Assembly: GCF_934190775.1 (NCBI RefSeq)
Contig: NZ_CAKPTG010000008.1
Location: forward strand, 1-64,000
From: an uncultured Phascolarctobacterium sp.
Lineage (GTDB): Bacteria > Bacillota > Negativicutes > Acidaminococcales > Acidaminococcaceae
DNA length: 64,000 nucleotides
Reading direction: 5' to 3'
Shown here piece after piece: positions 9,207 to 17,333 of the stretch (positions are counted from its first letter, which is position 1; each line of letters begins with the position of its first letter). Made by a program: the position numbers and the translations under genes. The notes under the pieces were generated by a model. The model was not told where the DNA came from and made no database searches. It was given only the letters and a program-made list of their open reading frames with translations.

Positions 9207-9288
9207 GACAACCGCCCAACCAGGTGGGTTGCCGATTAAAGTTGCGGAAAAGCCGCCCCGTCCTCGTCAAAGTTTAGGGGCGGTTTTT
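9207..9288 (+). ncRNA. Candidate antitoxin RNA of a decayed type I locus
   Basis: The predicted ~80-nt RNA begins with GACAACCGCCCAACC, resembling GACAACTGGTTGTGG at the start of the antitoxin RNA at 25818. It ends in a GC-rich hairpin (9253-9259 with 9277-9283) plus five Ts. It converges on a truncated toxin-like peptide on the minus strand (9305-9364). The RNA may still be made, but its target mRNA has lost its 5' part. Confidence 0.4.
9253..9288 (+). terminator. Terminator of relic antitoxin RNA
   Basis: A CCGCCCC/GGGGCGG stem followed by TTTTT on the plus strand. The flanking A-rich left side would also let it work on the minus strand, as in par-type loci. Confidence 0.7.
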
Positions 9289-9304
9289 CTATGTCCGTAT
9301 GCTT

Positions 9305-9364
9305 TTACTTTCGGTTCTTAAAAATGAACGTCAGCAATGCTACGATAAAAATCCCATAAGTCAG
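9305..9364 (-). pseudogene. Truncated holin-like type I toxin peptide
   Basis: Reading the minus strand to the TAA at 9305-9307 gives LTYGIFIVALLTFIFKNRK, a short membrane helix with a basic KNRK end, like the 24-residue toxin at 25917-25991. No ATG, GTG or TTG precedes it in frame before a stop; instead the sequence runs into the hairpin at 9365-9400 next to the mosaic gene. The toxin therefore lost its start and leader, probably when the adjacent rearrangement formed. Confidence 0.45.
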
Positions 9365-9403
9365 AACACCTGAGCTTAGACTTTTCTAAACTCAGGTGTT
9401 TTT
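9365..9403 (+). terminator. Strong hairpin next to mosaic S1 gene
   Basis: A nearly perfect 15-bp stem (9365-9379 with 9386-9400) is followed on the plus strand by TTTTT. On the minus strand it lies just after the mosaic gene but lacks a T run. Confidence 0.6.
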
Positions 9404-9428
9404 CTATCTTTAAATATTTACTTTTATC

Positions 9429-10601
9429 TTACTCTCTGTGCCATCTGCACAGCTTCGCCAGAAAGTTTTCTATCTGTTCGGACAGGTTTTGGCTCTGATG
9501 AGATTTTTTGCCGCCCATGTAGGAACGATATTCGTTATTTTCAGTCTCGCGTTTAACATTGGAAATGCTCAGGCCGATTTTTCTGTTGTCCAGATCCATT
9601 TTAATGATTTCAGCTTTAACAACTTGGCCAACTTCCAGAACATCGCCAGGAGCTTTGATGTTCTCAGGAGCGATTTCGGAAATGTGAACCAGACCTTCAA
9701 CTTTGTTGCTCAGTTTAACGATAGCGCCGAAAGGCAGCAGACGAACAACTTCAACGTCCAGGATATCACCGATGTGGAATTGAGAAGCTTCTACCTTCCA
9801 GGGGTCTTCCTGAGTAGCTTTGATGCTCAGAGCAACACGTTTTTTTTCGCGGTCAATGCTCTTAACCAGAACTGTTACTTCGTCGCCTTTTTTAGCAACG
9901 TCAGTAGCTTTTACGCTACGATCCCAGGACAGTTCAGTGTTGTGAACCAGACCAACCAGGCCTTCGCCGATTTCAACGAACAGACCGTATTCAACAACCT
10001 TTACAACCTTCCCAGTGTAAACTTCGCCTTCTTCAACGGAATTGTAAGCAGCCTCTTCAGCAGCAGCGCGTGCTGCTTTAGCAGCAGCAATACGAGCTTC
10101 TTTACCTTCTTTGTAAGCTTTGCGTTTAGCGTCAGCTTCAGCTCTCAGCAGGTCGCGGCGGGAAACAACGATGCGTTTTTTCTCCAGGTCAACTTCGATG
10201 ATTTCAGCTTCCAGCTCTTTGCCGATGTAACCGCTGAAGTCTTCTACGCGGCGCAGTTCAACATGAGATGCGGGCATAAAGCCTTCAACACCTTCAACTG
10301 CAACACCCAGACCAGCGATGTTTTTAGCTTTATTTTTGATGATGCGCAGAACCTTAACGGTTGCCGGACGCTTTTCGCCTTCAGCCAGCTCAGCAACATT
10401 TTTCCATGCTGCGTCGCGCTCAGCTTTGATTTTGGACAGACGAACGAAATCGCTCTTGGTGCTGCCGGGAACAACCTTAGCTTCTACTTCGTCGCCAACT
10501 TTGATGGAGTTTTGCAGTTCTTCAGCACTTTCGGTCTGGTCCCATATGGAGGATTCGCCCACGTTAGGACGTCCATCTATAGTAACTATCGGTTTAACCA
10601 T
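9429..10601 (-). CDS. Mosaic S1-domain protein (der start, rpsA body, fni tail)
   Basis: The 390-residue frame is open throughout. Residues 1-19 (MVKPIVTIDGRPNVGES) copy the start of Der, with the P-loop lysine changed to Glu. Then WDQTESAEELQ enters the first S1 domain of the IspH-S1 protein midway, and three full S1 domains follow, differing from that parent at about 27 of 365 positions by eye. The last residues (LAKLCRWHRE) copy the end of Fni (LAKLCRWRRG). It keeps the der ribosome binding site; ATG 10601 is chosen over TTG 10607 as for der. It could bind RNA like S1; the first S1 domain and the IspH part are missing. Function is unproven. Confidence 0.8.
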   Translation of the reverse strand: MVKPIVTIDGRPNVGESSIWDQTESAEELQNSIKVGDEVEAKVVPGSTKSDFVRLSKIKAERDAAWKNVAELAEGEKRPATVKVLRIIKNKAKNIAGLGVAVEGVEGFMPASHVELRRVEDFSGYIGKELEAEIIEVDLEKKRIVVSRRDLLRAEADAKRKAYKEGKEARIAAAKAARAAAEEAAYNSVEEGEVYTGKVVKVVEYGLFVEIGEGLVGLVHNTELSWDRSVKATDVAKKGDEVTVLVKSIDREKKRVALSIKATQEDPWKVEASQFHIGDILDVEVVRLLPFGAIVKLSNKVEGLVHISEIAPENIKAPGDVLEVGQVVKAEIIKMDLDNRKIGLSISNVKRETENNEYRSYMGGKKSHQSQNLSEQIENFLAKLCRWHRE

Positions 10602-10746
10602 AATCAAATCTCCTTCATCATAATAAATTTTTTGTATATTGCGGGGGAATCCCCCTTCCGTCAGTTCGCTACGCTCACTGACACCTTACCAAAGTGGCAG
10701 GCAAGAAAGGTTAGCTTAAACTCCCAAACGAACAATTAATATATCA
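10602..10746. repeat. Duplicated der leader with MITE left end
   Basis: 10602-10640 repeats the der leader at 6846-6910 with a gap (AATCAAATCTCCTTCATCAT then ATTTTTTGTATAT). 10713-10752 repeats 6939-6975 (GCTTAAACTCC, AAACGA). Between them lies a MITE left-end copy (about 10649-10705), located differently from the one before der. Confidence 0.65.
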
Positions 10747-10845
10747 ATGCAGATAATCAACCGAAAAAAGACTAGTCATTTGATAATTATATCATATAAG
10801 CTTAAAGAATACAAAAAGGGGGTCGCAATGCTGCGACCCCAACAT
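10747..10845 (-). terminator. fni terminator region (copy B of duplicated block)
   Basis: A 9-bp perfect stem (10832-10840 with 10819-10827) followed on the minus strand by five Ts ends the fni transcript. The surrounding ~95 bp recur at 8973-9068. Confidence 0.75.
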
Positions 10846-10866
10846 ACAAAAATATCTACTTTTATC

Positions 10867-11931
10867 TTACCCTCTGCGCCATCTGCACAGCTTCGCCAGC
10901 TCGTAGCCGCGACTGGCAATAAAGTCACGCGTTTCTCCCATCACAACGAGCGGAACGTTACGCAGCTCCTTCGGCGTCAGGCAGCCCAAAAGCAGCATGT
11001 ACTTCTGCAGTCCTTCCGCCAGCGCTTCCACATAATCTGCGGCAGCGTCAACCCCCTGCTTCATGACAAGCTGCAAAAGCGGTGCGGTAATGCCCACTGC
11101 GTCCGCACCCAGAGCAAAGGCACGCGCAACATCGCCTGCGCTGCGGATGCCGCCGCTGGCCAACAGCAATGCCTCCTGCGGCAGCACCTGCTGCGCGTCC
11201 AGCAGGCTCCAGCAGGTTGATACGCCCCAGGCAGCAAACTCCTCCGTCAGCTCCACGCCCTGACGCTTCGCCTCAATCGCCGGGAAGTTCGTCCCCCCTG
11301 CGCCGGCACAGTCAAAGGCTGTAAAGCCTTCTTCCAGCAAAAGCTCGTACTGCTCTGCCGCAATACCGCAGCCTGTTTCTTTAACAATCACAGGCACGCT
11401 TACAGCATCACGCATCTGCAGCATGTTCGCCAAAAGTCCGCAGGTATCCTTATCGCCTTCGGCCATCCACAGCTCCTGCGCGGCGTTCAGGTGCACCTCC
11501 AGCGCGTCAGCGTGCAGCATGTCGATGGCAGCCTGCGCCTGCGCAGGCGTAGCCAGTGCGCTGATGTTGCCAATTACCAGACCGTCAGCAAGCTCCTCAC
11601 GCACCACAGTATAGCTGGCAATGCCGCTGCCATCACGCACAGCGCCGAACTGCGAGCCTACAGCCATACCGATACCGGTACGTGCTGCCACCTGCGCCAG
11701 CTTCCTGTTGATCTCCGTCACCGCATCTGTACTGCCTGTTATAGCATCAATGAAAAAAGGCAAACGCAGACGTTTGCCTAAAATTTCTACAGATAAAACA
11801 ATGTCTGCCGGATTAATCTCCGGCAGACAATTGTGTAAGAAGCGGAGATCAGCAAGGTGCGTTGCCGCCGGGCCATCGCCCAGCTCCAGGGCATATTGAA
11901 TATGTTCTAGCTTACGCTTTGCACGTTGCAT
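10867..11931 (-). CDS. fni: Isopentenyl-diphosphate delta-isomerase, type II (FMN)
   Basis: The enzyme of about 354 residues interconverts IPP and DMAPP using FMN and NAD(P)H. Visible family features are RKLEHIQYAL at the start, an ITGSTDAVTEINRKLAQVA region, GSQFGA, the GCGIA segment, GAGGTNF and SGGIRSAGD near the flavin phosphate site. An in-frame TTG at 11943 lies inside the GGAGAAGG ribosome binding site, so ATG 11931 is used. It follows ispH-rpsA with a 12-bp gap, so late isoprenoid genes ispH and fni are co-transcribed. Its last ~10 codons reappear at the end of the mosaic gene. Confidence 0.95.
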   Translation of the reverse strand: MQRAKRKLEHIQYALELGDGPAATHLADLRFLHNCLPEINPADIVLSVEILGKRLRLPFFIDAITGSTDAVTEINRKLAQVAARTGIGMAVGSQFGAVRDGSGIASYTVVREELADGLVIGNISALATPAQAQAAIDMLHADALEVHLNAAQELWMAEGDKDTCGLLANMLQMRDAVSVPVIVKETGCGIAAEQYELLLEEGFTAFDCAGAGGTNFPAIEAKRQGVELTEEFAAWGVSTCWSLLDAQQVLPQEALLLASGGIRSAGDVARAFALGADAVGITAPLLQLVMKQGVDAAADYVEALAEGLQKYMLLLGCLTPKELRNVPLVVMGETRDFIASRGYELAKLCRWRRG

Positions 11932-11943
11932 ATCCTTCTCCAA

Positions 11944-14013
11944 TTATTTTTCGAGGTTTTCCAGCTGTTCGGACAGGTTTTGGCTCAGGTGAGATTTTTT
12001 GCCGCCCATGTAGGAACGATATTCGTTCTTTTCAGCGTCGCGTTTAACCTTGGAAATGCTCAGGCCAATTTTTCTGCTGTCCAGATCCATTTTAATGATT
12101 TCAGCTTTAACAACTTGGCCAACTTCCAGAACATCGCTAGGAGCTTCGATGCGCTCAGGAGCGATTTCGGAAATGTGAACCAGACCTTCAACCTTGTCGC
12201 TCAGTTTAACGATAGCGCCGAAAGCCAGCAGACGAACAACTTCTACGTCCAGGATATCACCGATATGGAATTGAGAAGCTTCTACCTTCCAGGGGTTTTC
12301 CTGAGTAGCTTTGATGCTCAGAGCAACACGTCTGTTTTCGCGGTCAATGCTCTTAACCAGAACGGTTACTTCGTCGCCTTCTTTAGCAACGTCAGCAGCT
12401 TTTACGCTACGATCCCAGGACAGCTCGGTGTTGTGAACCAGACCAACCAGGCCTTCGCCGATTTCAACGAACAGGCCGAATTCAGCAACCTTTACAACCT
12501 TACCGGTGTAAACTTCGCCTTCTTCAACAGAGTTGTAAGCAGCTTCTTCAGCAGCAGCGCGTGCTGCTTTATTAGCAGCAATACGAGCTTCTTTAGCTTC
12601 CTTGTAAGCTTTGCGTTTAGCATCAGCTTCAGTTCTCAGCAGGTCGCGGCGGGAAACAACAATGCGTTTTTTCTCCAGGTCAACTTCGATGATTTCAGCT
12701 TCCAGCTCTTTGCCGATGTAACCGCTGAAGTCTTCTACGCGGCGCAGTTCAACATGAGATGCGGGCATGAAGCCTTCAACACCTTCAACTGCAACACCCA
12801 GACCAACGATGTTTTTAGCTTTGTTTTTGATGATGCGCAGAACCTTAACGGTTGCCGGGCGTTTTTCGCCTTCGGGCAGCTCAGCAACATTTTTCCATGC
12901 AGCGTCGCGCTCAGCTTTGATTTTGGACAGACGAACGAAATCACTCTTGGTGCTGCCAGGAACAACCTTAGCTTCTACTTCGTCGCCAACTTTGATAGTG
13001 TTTTGCAGTTCTTCAGCAGTTTCGGTCTGGGACCATTCGGAATAAGGAATCAGACCATCATGTCTATATCCGAAAGATACATATACGCCGTCTTTATCCA
13101 ATTGAATAACGGTACCATTGACAACTTTGCCAGGATATACCTCTACCTCCATACTTTCGTTGAGCATTCTTTCAAAATCCATGTTTTCCATTACTAAAAT
13201 AGCCTCCTTAATTAAACGGTCCGGAGTCGATGCTCCTGCCGTGATTCCTATTTTATTGCAACCCCTTAGCATATCGCTGCTCAGCTCGCTTGCAGTCTCT
13301 ATATGATATGCCTGCCTGCAATGCTCTTGCACCAGCTCGAAAAGATGCCTTGTGTTGGCGCTGTTGCGTCCGCCGATAACGATAACGGCATCCGACTCTG
13401 CAGCCAGCTTTACAGCCGCCTGCTGTCTTTGCGCTGTCGCCAGACAGATGGTGCGCTCCACACGGTATTCTCCCGGTCGCTGCTCCTGCAGTGCCTGCAA
13501 TATATCATTAAATTTCTGCAGCTCAAAAGTCGTCTGGATGATTACTCCATAACGCTCCTGGCGCGGTACATAAGAGATATCTTTTATACATTCTACACAG
13601 ATAGCGTTTTTTCCTGCCCATTTTAAAATACTTTTTACTTCCGGATGATTTTTTTCTCCGACTATTACAGGAAAATAGCCATCAGCTGCTGCCTGAGCAG
13701 CCTTTTGCTGTGCCAGGCGTACATTCGGACAGGTTGCGTCCAGAATTGTCAGCCCTTGTTTTTCTGCCTGCGCGTAGGTTTCAGGCCCCTCGCCGTGTGA
13801 ACGGAAGATAACCGTTTCACCGGGAGCGAACTGCTCCAGGCTATCCTTACAGGCAATGCCCTTCGATGCAAGCTCGGCAATCAGCTGGGGATTGTGTATC
13901 AAAGGTCCCAGCGTTGCACCCTGCACATGGTCGTTCGCAGCCTTCTGGGCCAACGCCACCGCGCGCTTCACACCATAGCAAAAGCCACAGTGTTCTGCTA
14001 CCTTAATTTCCAT
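11944..14013 (-). CDS. ispH: IspH (HMBPP reductase) fused to ribosomal protein S1
   Basis: Residues 1-280 are IspH, the Fe-S reductase making IPP and DMAPP: cysteines in EHCGFCYGVKRA and DATCPNVR plus a third near RGCNKIGITAGASTPD, and the SHGEGPETY region. Residues ~300-689 hold four S1 RNA-binding repeats (starting near YPGKVVNGTVIQ, KRPATVKVLRII, EVYTGKVVKVAEFG and GDILDVEVVRLL). This fusion is typical of Clostridia and Negativicutes and supplies S1 function. It starts one base inside the plsC stop (TAATG-type overlap). The S1 half is the parent of the mosaic gene at 9.4-10.6 kb. Confidence 0.95.
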   Translation of the reverse strand: MEIKVAEHCGFCYGVKRAVALAQKAANDHVQGATLGPLIHNPQLIAELASKGIACKDSLEQFAPGETVIFRSHGEGPETYAQAEKQGLTILDATCPNVRLAQQKAAQAAADGYFPVIVGEKNHPEVKSILKWAGKNAICVECIKDISYVPRQERYGVIIQTTFELQKFNDILQALQEQRPGEYRVERTICLATAQRQQAAVKLAAESDAVIVIGGRNSANTRHLFELVQEHCRQAYHIETASELSSDMLRGCNKIGITAGASTPDRLIKEAILVMENMDFERMLNESMEVEVYPGKVVNGTVIQLDKDGVYVSFGYRHDGLIPYSEWSQTETAEELQNTIKVGDEVEAKVVPGSTKSDFVRLSKIKAERDAAWKNVAELPEGEKRPATVKVLRIIKNKAKNIVGLGVAVEGVEGFMPASHVELRRVEDFSGYIGKELEAEIIEVDLEKKRIVVSRRDLLRTEADAKRKAYKEAKEARIAANKAARAAAEEAAYNSVEEGEVYTGKVVKVAEFGLFVEIGEGLVGLVHNTELSWDRSVKAADVAKEGDEVTVLVKSIDRENRRVALSIKATQENPWKVEASQFHIGDILDVEVVRLLAFGAIVKLSDKVEGLVHISEIAPERIEAPSDVLEVGQVVKAEIIKMDLDSRKIGLSISKVKRDAEKNEYRSYMGGKKSHLSQNLSEQLENLEK

Positions 14014-14609
14014 TATGCATCTTCACCTGCCTGCAGCCTTGCAATGTGCTGCATCATCTCTTCAGTCATTGCATGCAAGAATTCTTTGTTCACTTCAGCG
14101 CCTTCAGGAAAAGGCATCGGCTTGCCAAAGCGCACCGTCACCTTCGGCCAGATGCGGCCATGACGCTTGTAATCGGTACCGATGATGCAGGCCGGCACAA
14201 TAGTTGCCTTCACCTTGCTCGCCATCATCAGTGCTCCGGGCTGAGCCTTACCAAGCTCACCGGTCTTGCTGCGTGTTCCCTCGGGGAAAATCGCCAGCAC
14301 ATTACCACTTTCCAGGATTTCAATACCATGCTTGATGGCAGCACGGTCTGCACCACCACGGCGCACCGGGAAAGCGCCCAGAATTTTATAGATTGTGCCC
14401 AGAACCGGCACAAACAGCTCTTCCTTGGCCATGAAATGGACCTTACGGGTTGCTGCTGTACCAAGTACAGGCGGATCAAGCAGACTCAGATGGTTGCTCG
14501 CTATTACCAGCGGACCATCCTTGGGAATATTTTCTCTTCCCTCTATCTTCAGTCGCAATACGACTGTAAAAATAAGCTTTAAAAGCCCTTTTACTATAGT
14601 ATAAATCAT
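14013..14609 (-). CDS. plsC: 1-acyl-sn-glycerol-3-phosphate acyltransferase
   Basis: The 198-residue membrane-associated enzyme acylates lysophosphatidate to phosphatidate. It has the catalytic NHLSLLDPP (HX4D) motif, the substrate motif FPEGTRS and a single N-terminal hydrophobic span. With PlsY it completes the PlsX/Y/C route. It overlaps cmk by 4 bp upstream and ispH-rpsA by 1 bp downstream; cmk-plsC-ispH/rpsA is a common Firmicute arrangement. Confidence 0.93.
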   Translation of the reverse strand: MIYTIVKGLLKLIFTVVLRLKIEGRENIPKDGPLVIASNHLSLLDPPVLGTAATRKVHFMAKEELFVPVLGTIYKILGAFPVRRGGADRAAIKHGIEILESGNVLAIFPEGTRSKTGELGKAQPGALMMASKVKATIVPACIIGTDYKRHGRIWPKVTVRFGKPMPFPEGAEVNKEFLHAMTEEMMQHIARLQAGEDA

Positions 14610-15274
14610 TGTGCGCGCTCCTGCACCAGCTGTAGAATTTTATCAGTAACCTCGCTGATGCCCATATCAGATGTATCCAGGAGCAAGGCATCCTCTGCCT
14701 GACGCAGCGGACTGATTGCACGCTCGCTATCCTGCTTGTCGCGCTCAGCGATATCTGCCTGCAGCTGCTGCAAATCAACCTGCTGACCTTTCGCTACCAT
14801 TTCCGCATAGCGGCGGCGCGCTCTTTCCTCAACGGAAGCAGTAAGAAAAATTTTCAGCTGTGCGTTCGGGAAGACAACCGTACCGATATCACGACCGTCC
14901 ATCAGGACACCGCCTGCCTCGCCCATACGGCGCTGCTGGTCTACCATCGCCTCACGCACTGCTCCGATAGCAGCAACACGCGATACGATCGCCGTTACTT
15001 CGGGAGTACGGATAGCATCGGTAACCTCGGTACCGTCCACAAAAACACGATTGATTTTTGCCTCCGGCTTGAAGTCAATCAGCATAGTCTTGGATAAGCC
15101 GCTGATAAAGTCCTCGTCAAAAGGTTTGCCTGTCTGCAAAAACTTCCAGGCTACGCTTCTGTACATGGCACCGGTATCAATATAGGCATAGCCTAATTTT
15201 TCGGCAGCCAGCTTCGCAATAGTGCTTTTGCCTGCACCTGCGGGACCATCAATTGCCACAACAATTTTCTTCAT
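14606..15274 (-). CDS. cmk: Cytidylate kinase
   Basis: The enzyme phosphorylates CMP and dCMP. It begins MKKIVVAIDGPAGAGKST with the P-loop, followed by DTGAMYRS, the GRDIGTVVFP motif and a lid with EERARRRYAE. An in-frame GTG lies 15 bases upstream (15289), but the conserved family start is ATG 15274; neither has a strong ribosome binding site. The 222-residue length is normal. Confidence 0.94.
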   Translation of the reverse strand: MKKIVVAIDGPAGAGKSTIAKLAAEKLGYAYIDTGAMYRSVAWKFLQTGKPFDEDFISGLSKTMLIDFKPEAKINRVFVDGTEVTDAIRTPEVTAIVSRVAAIGAVREAMVDQQRRMGEAGGVLMDGRDIGTVVFPNAQLKIFLTASVEERARRRYAEMVAKGQQVDLQQLQADIAERDKQDSERAISPLRQAEDALLLDTSDMGISEVTDKILQLVQERAQ

Positions 15275-15367
15275 TCTACATAACCACACTTTATAATGTA
15301 TTAGCTATCTATATAATACCATGTTTTACATGTATATGGATAGCCTAATTTTAGTCAAATTTATGAA

Positions 15368-16606
15368 TTATTCTTCCGCAGCCGCCGCTTCGCCCGCAGC
15401 ATGACCGCTGCTGAACGCTGCCTGCAGATTATAGCCGCCGGTATAACCGTCGACATCCATAACCTCGCCTGCAAAGTACAGGCCCTTGATGCGCTTGGAT
15501 TCCATGGTCTTGGGGTCAATCTCCTTCACGCTCACGCCGCCTGCGGTAACGATAGCCTCTGCAATCGGACGTGTTGCGGAAATAGTAATCACAAAATGCT
15601 TCAGCGTCTGCAGCAGTCTGTGACGCTCCTCGCGCGAAACCTGGTTAATGAATTTGTTCTCATCAACGTAGGACATATCCAGCACAACGGGAATCAGTCG
15701 CTGCGGCAGCAGATCCTTCATGCCGTTAAGCACCTGCTTACGGCTATACTGCACAAAGTCACGTTGGATACGCGCATCCAGCTTTTCCTCGCTCAGCGCA
15801 GGCTTCAGGTCAACCTCCAGCTCTACATCCTTGCCCGCAGCCAAAGCGTCTGCGGCAAGATTGCTCAGCGAAAGCACAATGGGACCGGAAACGCCGAAAT
15901 GCGTAAACAGCATCTCGCCAAATTCGCTGCCAAGCTTCACGCCTTCAGCAAAAAGCGTTGCCTGCACATTGCGCAGGGAAAGTCCCTGCAGGTCATCAAC
16001 ATAAGGATAATCGCTTTCCAGCGGAATCAGAGAAGGCTTCAGCGGTACAATCGTGTGCCCCAGCTTCTGCGCCAGCTTAGCGCCGCCGCCGTCGCTGCCT
16101 GTGCCCGGATAGGACGCACCGCCCGCAGCCAGAATAACTCTGTCTGCCTCGTACACGCCGTTGACCGTGCGCACGCCGTACACATGGCCTTCCTTGACCA
16201 TGATATCAATAACCTTGGTGTCGGTCTGCAGCTTGCCGCCGGCCTCGGTATAAATACTCACCAGCGTATCAACTACATCCTTCGCCTTGTCGCTTACCGG
16301 AAAAATACGGCCGCCGCGTTCAACCTTCGTCGGCAATCCGTTACTCTCCAACAGCAATACTATATCATCATTTGTGAACCTATGTAAAGCACTATTTAAA
16401 AATCTTCCGTTTCCGGGCAGATTTTTTATGAAATCGGGGATTTCACAGGCGTTGGTAATGTTGCAGCGTCCCTTGCCGGTAATGAGCATTTTCTTGCCCG
16501 GCACACGCATTTTTTCATAAATCGTTACCTGCGCTCCGCCCCAGGCTGCAGCAATACCTGCCAAAAGGCCTGCCGCGCCGCCGCCTACAATCGCAACTCG
16601 CGTCAT
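15368..16606 (-). CDS. HI0933/YhiN-type FAD-binding flavoprotein
   Basis: The 412-residue protein has a Rossmann FAD motif VAIVGGGAAGLLAGIAAA, MLITGKGRCNITNA, the AAGGASYPGTGSDGGGAKLA segment and a C-terminal GEVMDVDGYTGGYNLQAAFS second FAD contact. It belongs to the HI0933 family (often labelled aminoacetone oxidase-like), whose physiological substrate is unresolved. It overlaps rluB by 4 bp, so it belongs to the scpAB-rluB transcript. The 60-bp gap plus AT-rich DNA before cmk may hold another promoter. Confidence 0.88.
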   Translation of the reverse strand: MTRVAIVGGGAAGLLAGIAAAWGGAQVTIYEKMRVPGKKMLITGKGRCNITNACEIPDFIKNLPGNGRFLNSALHRFTNDDIVLLLESNGLPTKVERGGRIFPVSDKAKDVVDTLVSIYTEAGGKLQTDTKVIDIMVKEGHVYGVRTVNGVYEADRVILAAGGASYPGTGSDGGGAKLAQKLGHTIVPLKPSLIPLESDYPYVDDLQGLSLRNVQATLFAEGVKLGSEFGEMLFTHFGVSGPIVLSLSNLAADALAAGKDVELEVDLKPALSEEKLDARIQRDFVQYSRKQVLNGMKDLLPQRLIPVVLDMSYVDENKFINQVSREERHRLLQTLKHFVITISATRPIAEAIVTAGGVSVKEIDPKTMESKRIKGLYFAGEVMDVDGYTGGYNLQAAFSSGHAAGEAAAAEE

Positions 16607-17328
16607 AGCTTAGCCGCCTTTCTGAGCTGGGATAATTCCTGCTCACTTAGGCTGCGGAACTTGCCGCGTCCCAGATTACTCAGCTGCAGCGGTCCCAGCT
16701 TGATGCGCTTCAGATCACGCACTGGGAAACCGATAGCGTCACACATGCGGCGAATCTGGCGGTTACGTCCCTCATGGATGGTGATATCAAAAAGCGTAAA
16801 GCCACGCTCATGGTCATAATCACGCAGGTTGACAATCGCCGGAGCGGTCGGACCGTCCTCCAGCTTTACGCCCAAGCGCAGCTGGTCCAGCTTTTCCTGC
16901 GGCACAATGCCCGGAACCTTAACGAGGTAGGTTTTGTTTACCTCATGGCTCGGATGCATCAGGGCCTGTGCCAGTGCACCGTCATTCGTCAGCAGCAGCA
17001 GTCCTTCGGTATTGAAGTCCAGGCGACCTACCGGGAAAACTCGCTCCGGCAGGTTCTGCACGAAATCGGCAATGCTGCGGCGGTTCTGCGGGTCGGACAT
17101 CGTGGTGACTACTCCCCTCGGCTTATAGAACATGTAATAAGCCTTGGCTTCCTGGGCAATCGGCTTGCCGTCAACGCTGATGCGTACCTTGGACGCATCA
17201 AACTTGCAGCCCAGCTCGGTAACCACCTTACCGTTCACGCGGACGCGACCTGCCGTAATAATTTTTTCTGCTTCGCGGCGGGAGGCAACGCCTGCTGCCG
17301 CCAGGATTTTTTGTAAACGTTCTTCCAT
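16603..17328 (-). CDS. rluB: 23S rRNA pseudouridine synthase RluB family
   Basis: The 241-residue protein has an N-terminal S4 RNA-binding domain (ERLQKILAAAGVASRREAE) and a pseudouridine synthase domain with the catalytic Asp in VGRLDFNTEGLLLLTNDG, followed by NRQIRRMCDAIG. RluB modifies helix 89-90 of 23S rRNA; RsuA or RluF specificity cannot be excluded. The neighbourhood with scpAB is conserved in Firmicutes. Confidence 0.9.
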   Translation of the reverse strand: MEERLQKILAAAGVASRREAEKIITAGRVRVNGKVVTELGCKFDASKVRISVDGKPIAQEAKAYYMFYKPRGVVTTMSDPQNRRSIADFVQNLPERVFPVGRLDFNTEGLLLLTNDGALAQALMHPSHEVNKTYLVKVPGIVPQEKLDQLRLGVKLEDGPTAPAIVNLRDYDHERGFTLFDITIHEGRNRQIRRMCDAIGFPVRDLKRIKLGPLQLSNLGRGKFRSLSEQELSQLRKAAKL

Positions 17329-17333
17329 CTATC

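Noticed and set aside
8989..9321. Plus-strand 110-residue protein
   Set aside because: It overlaps a decayed terminator, a promoter and the relic antitoxin RNA, has no ribosome binding site and low-complexity composition.
9429..10601. Assembly duplication of rpsA
   Set aside because: The copies differ at many positions, have distinct junctions to der and fni, and are separated by unique sequence, so a simple assembly error is unlikely.
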